NCBI GenBank assembly: GCA_021208885.1
Contig: JAJOJF010000039.1
Coordinates: 29,422 to 93,421 of the forward strand
Direction: 5' to 3'
DNA: 64,000 nucleotides
From: Burkholderiaceae bacterium
Lineage (GTDB): Bacteria; Pseudomonadota; Gammaproteobacteria; Burkholderiales; Burkholderiaceae_B
The first letter of the stretch is position 1; each line of letters starts with the position of its first letter. Of the stretch, positions 59,790-64,000 are shown in pieces. The translations under genes were made by a program, and so were the position numbers. The notes beneath the pieces were generated by a model. That model worked only from the letters and a program-made list of their open reading frames with translations, was not told the origin of the DNA and made no database searches.

Positions 59790-62663
59790 CTAGCCTAACC
59801 GTGCTCGCTGCGCTTGTACCTTTTGTAGGGTGTCAGTGAAGTTGGCCACACGCTCTTTCTCCTGGGCGACTACTTGTGGCGGGGCTTTCTGCACAAACGA
59901 CTCGTTAGACAACTTGCCGTTGGCTTTGGCAATCTCGGTTTGAAGTCTTGCGATTTCCTTGTCCAGGCGCACTTTTTCTGCCTCAACATCGATTTCGACT
60001 TTGAGCATCAAACGGGTGTCAGCCACGACTTGAATTGGCGCACCACTGTCTTCAGGCAGGGCATCAACCACATCGACACTCGCGAGCTTTGCCAGAAATG
60101 CGAGGTAGGGCGCTTGCGCCTTTAAGCTGTCTTGTGGACCTTGAGCAACCAGTGGCACACGCTCGGCAGGCGAGAGCTGCATCTCGCTGCGAAGCGCCCG
60201 AACAGCCTCAATGCGAGCCTTGAGGCTGGCAAATTCATTTTCAGCAACAGAATCGAACAGCGCCTCATTGACCACGGGGTAGGGTTGTATGCTCACGCTA
60301 GTGTCTTCGGACGTTTTGCGTGTCCCAGCCACGAGCGACACCTTTTGCCAGAGCTCCTCGGTGATAAAGGGAGTGATGGGGTGCAACAGTCGCAACACTT
60401 CCTCGAGCACTTCAATCAGAGTTGCCTGACAGGCGTGTTTAGCGTCAGCATCGCCAGACTGAATTTGAACCTTGGCTAGCTCAAGGTACCAGTCACAGTA
60501 CTCATCCCACACAAAGTGGTAGAGCGCATTGGCGATATTGTCAAAGCGATAGTCGGCAAATCCTTTCGCAACCTCTTGCTTGACTGATTGCAGGCGCGTC
60601 AGAATCCAGCGCTCGGGCAGGCTCTGGCACTTAACTGGCTGACCGGTTGGCACGTAGTCGGCCGTGTTCATCAGCACAAATCGAGCCGCGTTCCACAGCT
60701 TGTTGCAGAAGTTGCGATAGCCTTCGCAACGCTTTAAGTCAAAATTGATGTTGCGCCCTAGCGATGCGTAGGCAGCCATCGTAAAGCGCAGGGCGTCCGT
60801 GCCAAATGACGGAATCCCCCCTGGGTAATGTTTGCGGGTAGTTTTTTCGATACTTTCCGCTTGTTTGGGGTTCATAAGCCCATAGGTGCGCTTAGCGACC
60901 AAGGATTCGAGATCAATGCCGTCGATAAGATCAACCGGGTCTAGTGTGTTGCCCTTGGACTTGCTCATCTTCTGGCCTTCCGCGTCGCGAATCAGGCCAT
61001 GCACATACACATGTTTGAACGGCACTTCGCCGACCAGGTGAGTGGTCATCATGACCATGCGGGCGACCCAGAAGAAAATAATGTCAAAGCCGGTGACCAG
61101 CACGCTGGAGGGCAGATATTTAGCCAGGTCTGGTGTTTTGTCGGGCCAGCCCATGGTTGTAAATGGCACCAAAGCCGACGAGAACCAGGTGTCGAGCACG
61201 TCCGGGTCACGGGTCAATGTTCCCGTATAGCCTGCTGCCTGAGCTTGAGCCCTTGCGTCGGCTTCGCTTCTGGCCACAAAGACTTCACCGTTCTCACCGT
61301 ACCAAGCCGGGATTTGGTGGCCCCACCAGAGTTGGCGCGAGATACACCAGTCCTGAATGTTCTCTAGCCACTGGTTATAGGTTGTGGTCCAGTTTGACGG
61401 GAAAAACTCGATCTGCCCGTTTCGCACCACTTCGAGTGCCACCTCGGTAATTGACTTGCCAGGGTGCAGCGTGCCTTCAGGCGCAGGTTTGCTCATTGCC
61501 ACAAACCACTGATCAGTCAGCATGGGCTCTAACACCACGCCAGTGCGGTCACCCCGGGGTTGCATCATTTTGTGGGGCTCTACTTTGACCAAAAAGTCCT
61601 GTTCTTTCAGTGCTGTAACCACAGCCTCACGAGCTTCGAAACGGTCCATGCCGCGAAACTGGGCTGGACCGTTGTCGTTGACCTTGGCATCGAGCGTGAA
61701 AATCACAATCAAGGGCAGGTTGTGGCGCATGGCGCAGGCGTAGTCATTAAAGTCATGGGCGCCGGTGATTTTGACGACACCGGTGCCGAACGCCATGTCC
61801 ACGAAGTCATCAGCGATGATGGGGATCTGTCGGTCGCATAAGGGCAGGTCAACCATCTTGCCCACGAGGTGCTCGTAGCGCTTGTCGTCTGGGTGTACAC
61901 AAAGTGCACCGTCAGCCAGCATGGTTTCGGGTCGAGTAGTGGCAATGGTCAGGCCGCGCAGCGTTTTTGTTTGACCATCTTCCTCGATAGTCTGCGGTCC
62001 ATCGACAAATGGGTAGCAGATGTGCCAGAGCGACCCCTCAGTCTCGACCGATTGCACCTCAAGGTCCGAAACGGCTGTCAGTAGCTTGGGATCCCAGTTC
62101 ACCAGACGCTTGCCACGATAGATCAGGCCTTCTTCGAATAAGCGCACAAAGGTCTCGACCACCCCCTTGGACATGCGCTCATCCATGGTGAAGTATTCAC
62201 GCGGCCAGTCAGCTGAGGCTCCCAAACGCCTGACTTGACGGGTAATGGTGCCTCCAGACTCCTCTTTCCACGCCCAGACTCTCTCGGTGAACTTTTCTCG
62301 GCCAAGGTCGTGGCGGCTGATATTTTTCGCATCGAGCTGACGTTCGACAACAATCTGCGTGGCAATTCCCGCATGGTCCGTGCCAGGCACAAAGACAGTG
62401 TCTTGTCCGCGCATGCGGTGATAGCGGATTAGCCCGTCCATGATGGTCTGGTTAAAGGCATGCCCCATGTGCAGGGTGCCAGTGACGTTTGGCGGGGGGA
62501 ATTGAATGACGTAGGGCGGCAGGTTCGGATCTGCGCCAGTGACGTGTTGTCCAGCCTGGAAATAACCGGAGGACTCCCATTTTGGATACCAGCGGCTTTC
62601 AATCTCGGCCGGCTCAAAACTCTTGGGTAAGCTGTCTGCTGCGCTAGTTGGTGTGTCAGTCAT
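59790..62663 (-). CDS. valS: valyl-tRNA synthetase
   Basis: The 957-residue class Ia synthetase charges tRNA-Val and edits threonine. The HIGH-type motif is in [18 protein letters not shown] is in [14 protein letters not shown], and the C-terminal coiled coil ([23 protein letters not shown]) is present. The ATG at 62663 is chosen. The same frame stays open to 63170 through the insertion element but with no homology. The element's left boundary lies about 50 bp upstream, so the native promoter may be displaced. Confidence 0.96.
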   Translation of the reverse strand: MTDTPTSAADSLPKSFEPAEIESRWYPKWESSGYFQAGQHVTGADPNLPPYVIQFPPPNVTGTLHMGHAFNQTIMDGLIRYHRMRGQDTVFVPGTDHAGIATQIVVERQLDAKNISRHDLGREKFTERVWAWKEESGGTITRQVRRLGASADWPREYFTMDERMSKGVVETFVRLFEEGLIYRGKRLVNWDPKLLTAVSDLEVQSVETEGSLWHICYPFVDGPQTIEEDGQTKTLRGLTIATTRPETMLADGALCVHPDDKRYEHLVGKMVDLPLCDRQIPIIADDFVDMAFGTGVVKITGAHDFNDYACAMRHNLPLIVIFTLDAKVNDNGPAQFRGMDRFEAREAVVTALKEQDFLVKVEPHKMMQPRGDRTGVVLEPMLTDQWFVAMSKPAPEGTLHPGKSITEVALEVVRNGQIEFFPSNWTTTYNQWLENIQDWCISRQLWWGHQIPAWYGENGEVFVARSEADARAQAQAAGYTGTLTRDPDVLDTWFSSALVPFTTMGWPDKTPDLAKYLPSSVLVTGFDIIFFWVARMVMMTTHLVGEVPFKHVYVHGLIRDAEGQKMSKSKGNTLDPVDLIDGIDLESLVAKRTYGLMNPKQAESIEKTTRKHYPGGIPSFGTDALRFTMAAYASLGRNINFDLKRCEGYRNFCNKLWNAARFVLMNTADYVPTGQPVKCQSLPERWILTRLQSVKQEVAKGFADYRFDNIANALYHFVWDEYCDWYLELAKVQIQSGDADAKHACQATLIEVLEEVLRLLHPITPFITEELWQKVSLVAGTRKTSEDTSVSIQPYPVVNEALFDSVAENEFASLKARIEAVRALRSEMQLSPAERVPLVAQGPQDSLKAQAPYLAFLAKLASVDVVDALPEDSGAPIQVVADTRLMLKVEIDVEAEKVRLDKEIARLQTEIAKANGKLSNESFVQKAPPQVVAQEKERVANFTDTLQKVQAQRARLG

Positions 62664-62710
62664 GGGTTGAATCAAGTCGATACCGTGTGGGTTTGCCAAG
62701 CGTCTGTGGA

Positions 62711-62750
62711 TTACCATCCAGCGCGTAAAGCCCCGTTCTTCAGGACGGGG
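62711..62750 (+). mobile_element. left end of an IS608-like (IS200/IS605 family) element
   Basis: TTAC (62711-62714), the target tetranucleotide of IS608, is followed after 12 bases by AAAG (62727-62730), the IS608 left guide sequence. Next comes an imperfect hairpin (CCCCGTTC paired with GGACGGGG, loop TTCA, 62731-62750). The order target, linker, guide, hairpin matches a known single-strand transposition end. The boundary would be after 62714. Confidence 0.72.
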
Positions 62751-64000
62751 ATGTACGCGCGGGCGAAGCTTGTTGGTGTGATTTTTTGCAAGTGTCGATT
62801 GTAATGGCATCATGATTGGCTGCCATAGGTCAAGTCCCTTTGGTACAATACTTGTCATTATGACAGTGATTCGAAAGGCCTTTAAATTCAGGCTAAATCC
62901 CACCCCAGAGCAAGCGCAACAGATGGTTGAATTTGCCGGTGCCAATCGCTTTGTCTGGAATAAAGCGCTTGCGTTAAATCTGTCTCGCCTTGAGAACAAG
63001 CAGCCATTGCTTTGGTACTTTGAGCTGGTGTATTGGCTTGGACTGTGGAAGCAGTCCGAGGAATATGGATTCTTGAAATCCGCGCATTCCCAGCCGTTGC
63101 AGCAAACCCTCAAAGACTTGGCCCGCGCGTTTAGCGATGCCTTTGATAAGACACAGCCACTCAAGCGCATCCCTCGTTTTAAAAAGAAAGGCGCGGGTGG
63201 TGGTGCTGGGGGTGGGGCCAGTGGTAGTTCAAGTGACAGCTTTCGCTACCCGCAAGGTTGCAAGCTCGATGAGAAAGCCAATCGGGCATACCTGCCCAAG
63301 ATTGGCTGGGTCAAATACCGCAACAGCCGACAGGTGGTCGGTGACATCAAAAACATGACGATTAGCCGTAAAGGCGAGCACTGGTACGTGTCGATTCAGA
63401 CTGAGTATGAAACCCAAACGTCGCCACAAACGCTACCTCACCCGTCAACCTCGATGGTGGCCATCGATTTGGGTGTCAATCGCTTTGCGACCCTGTCTGA
63501 CGGTTCGTATATTGAGCCATTGAATAGTTTCAGGCAGTTGCAAGCGAAGTTGGCTTTGGCCCAACGCCGTTTGAGCAAGAAAGTGAAGTTCTCTGCCAAC
63601 CGGCAGAAGTTAAAGAGGAAGATAGCCCGTCTGCATGAACGCATCGCCAATGCGAGACATGATTTCTCGCACAAAGTCTCAACGCTGATCAGCAAAAACC
63701 ACGCCATGGTTATAGTTGAGGACTTGAAGGTCAGGAACATGACGAAATCCGCCAAAGGCGATCTGGCCAATCCAGGTCGACAGGTGAAAGCCAAATCTGG
63801 CTTAAACAGGTCGATTCTGGACCAAGGCTGGGGCATGTTTGTTCGGATGCTTGAATATAAGCAAGCCTGGCTCGGTGGCGAAGTGATTAAGGTAAATCCT
63901 CAACATACCTCGCAGACCTGCCCATGTTGCCACCATGTCAGCAAAGACAACCGCACCACACAGTCAAGATTTAGATGTGTTCAATGCGGTTATACAGAAA
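62715..64000 (+). mobile_element. IS200/IS605-type insertion element (right end outside window)
   Basis: The element is defined by the left end above and by the tnpB gene it carries. No tnpA gene is seen between the left end and tnpB, so it is either a tnpB-only (IS1341-type) element or has tnpA downstream. The right end and any guide-RNA region lie past the window. Confidence 0.7.
62860..64000 (+). CDS. tnpB: TnpB (IS605 OrfB) RNA-guided nuclease, 3' end cut
   Basis: This partial frame gives at least 380 residues. The N-terminal [13 protein letters not shown], the RuvC Asp in [17 protein letters not shown] (Asp203), the RuvC Glu in [11 protein letters not shown] (Glu287) and the zinc-finger cysteines (354, 357, 373 and 376) are all visible. 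The last RuvC Asp lies past the end. A Gly/Ser-rich insertion (111-125) follows PRFKKK and is not usual. TnpB proteins act as RNA-guided nucleases that help the element persist. A palindrome (62853-62865) overlaps the ATG. Confidence 0.9.
   Translation, partial: MTVIRKAFKFRLNPTPEQAQQMVEFAGANRFVWNKALALNLSRLENKQPLLWYFELVYWLGLWKQSEEYGFLKSAHSQPLQQTLKDLARAFSDAFDKTQPLKRIPRFKKKGAGGGAGGGASGSSSDSFRYPQGCKLDEKANRAYLPKIGWVKYRNSRQVVGDIKNMTISRKGEHWYVSIQTEYETQTSPQTLPHPSTSMVAIDLGVNRFATLSDGSYIEPLNSFRQLQAKLALAQRRLSKKVKFSANRQKLKRKIARLHERIANARHDFSHKVSTLISKNHAMVIVEDLKVRNMTKSAKGDLANPGRQVKAKSGLNRSILDQGWGMFVRMLEYKQAWLGGEVIKVNPQHTSQTCPCCHHVSKDNRTTQSRFRCVQCGYTE

Noticed and set aside
62664..63170. Open frame extending valS upstream for 169 codons
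   Set aside because: It passes through the insertion-element end and antisense of tnpB, and the ATG at 62663 gives the standard valS length.

Overview
The window looks like chromosome of a betaproteobacterium of the order Burkholderiales, most like the Alcaligenaceae (Bordetella relatives). This is inferred from gene content and order (pdxJ-nagZ, uvrC-pgsA, an FNR-linked ccoNOQP cluster, trxA-rho, parE-parC, rpsP-rimM, a GtrA/YdjC/GT2 locus) and from protein wording, not from a database search. Coding density is very high, with many ATGA-type stop/start overlaps and few gaps over 200 bp. No rRNA, tRNA or CRISPR array was seen.

Layout. 1-8144: end of an RND efflux permease and its outer-membrane lipoprotein channel, then pdxJ, nagZ, uvrC, pgsA, an MFS transporter and, convergent, queF. 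8145-9813: isocitrate lyase (aceA) with a palindromic operator-like site on its -10 region and a hairpin terminator. 9833-19618: a low-oxygen respiration block with a P-type ATPase relative reduced to its membrane helices, ccoS, ccoN, ccoO, ccoQ, ccoP, ccoG, a short FixH/CcoH, a small membrane protein, two adjacent acyl-CoA dehydrogenases, and an FNR-type regulator. Near-perfect FNR boxes (TTGAT-N4-ATCAA) precede the ATPase relative, ccoN (two in tandem), fnr itself and a sulfide:quinone-oxidoreductase-like gene. 19611-23344: a LysR regulator and clpB, which has a sigma-32-like promoter and a frameshift. 23420-28090: a GT2 / GtrA / YdjC-deacetylase group that resembles machinery for adding aminosugars to lipid A, a frameshifted queH, the SQR-like flavoprotein and a small membrane protein. 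28087-36433: glnE (frameshifted near its 5' end), yhdP, rho and trxA. 36852-44996: parE, parC, a ferredoxin-reductase-type enzyme, dadA and an orphan UgpB-like binding protein. 45090-53724: an eight-gene type IVb pilus cluster of the R64/TCP kind (lipoprotein, secretin, PilO, PilP, ATPase, platform protein, pilin, PilV-like minor pilin). 53759-62663: alaS, a TusA-like gene, rpsP, rimM, a YqjD/YqjE/YqjK-like trio, trmD and valS. 62711-64000: an IS200/IS605-type element whose left end sits about 50 bp upstream of valS and whose tnpB runs off the window.

How it works together. The cco genes build and mature a high-affinity cbb3 oxidase, and the neighbouring FNR protein is the obvious oxygen-responsive activator because its recognition helix carries the E-x2-S-R residues that read TTGAT. 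The membrane-only CcoI relative is the strangest item: it keeps eight helices and the CPC copper motif but has lost the metal-binding, actuator, phosphorylation and nucleotide domains while staying in frame. The three frameshifted genes (clpB, queH, glnE) each fit a single missing base, two of them in T runs, so sequencing or assembly error must be excluded before any biological reading.
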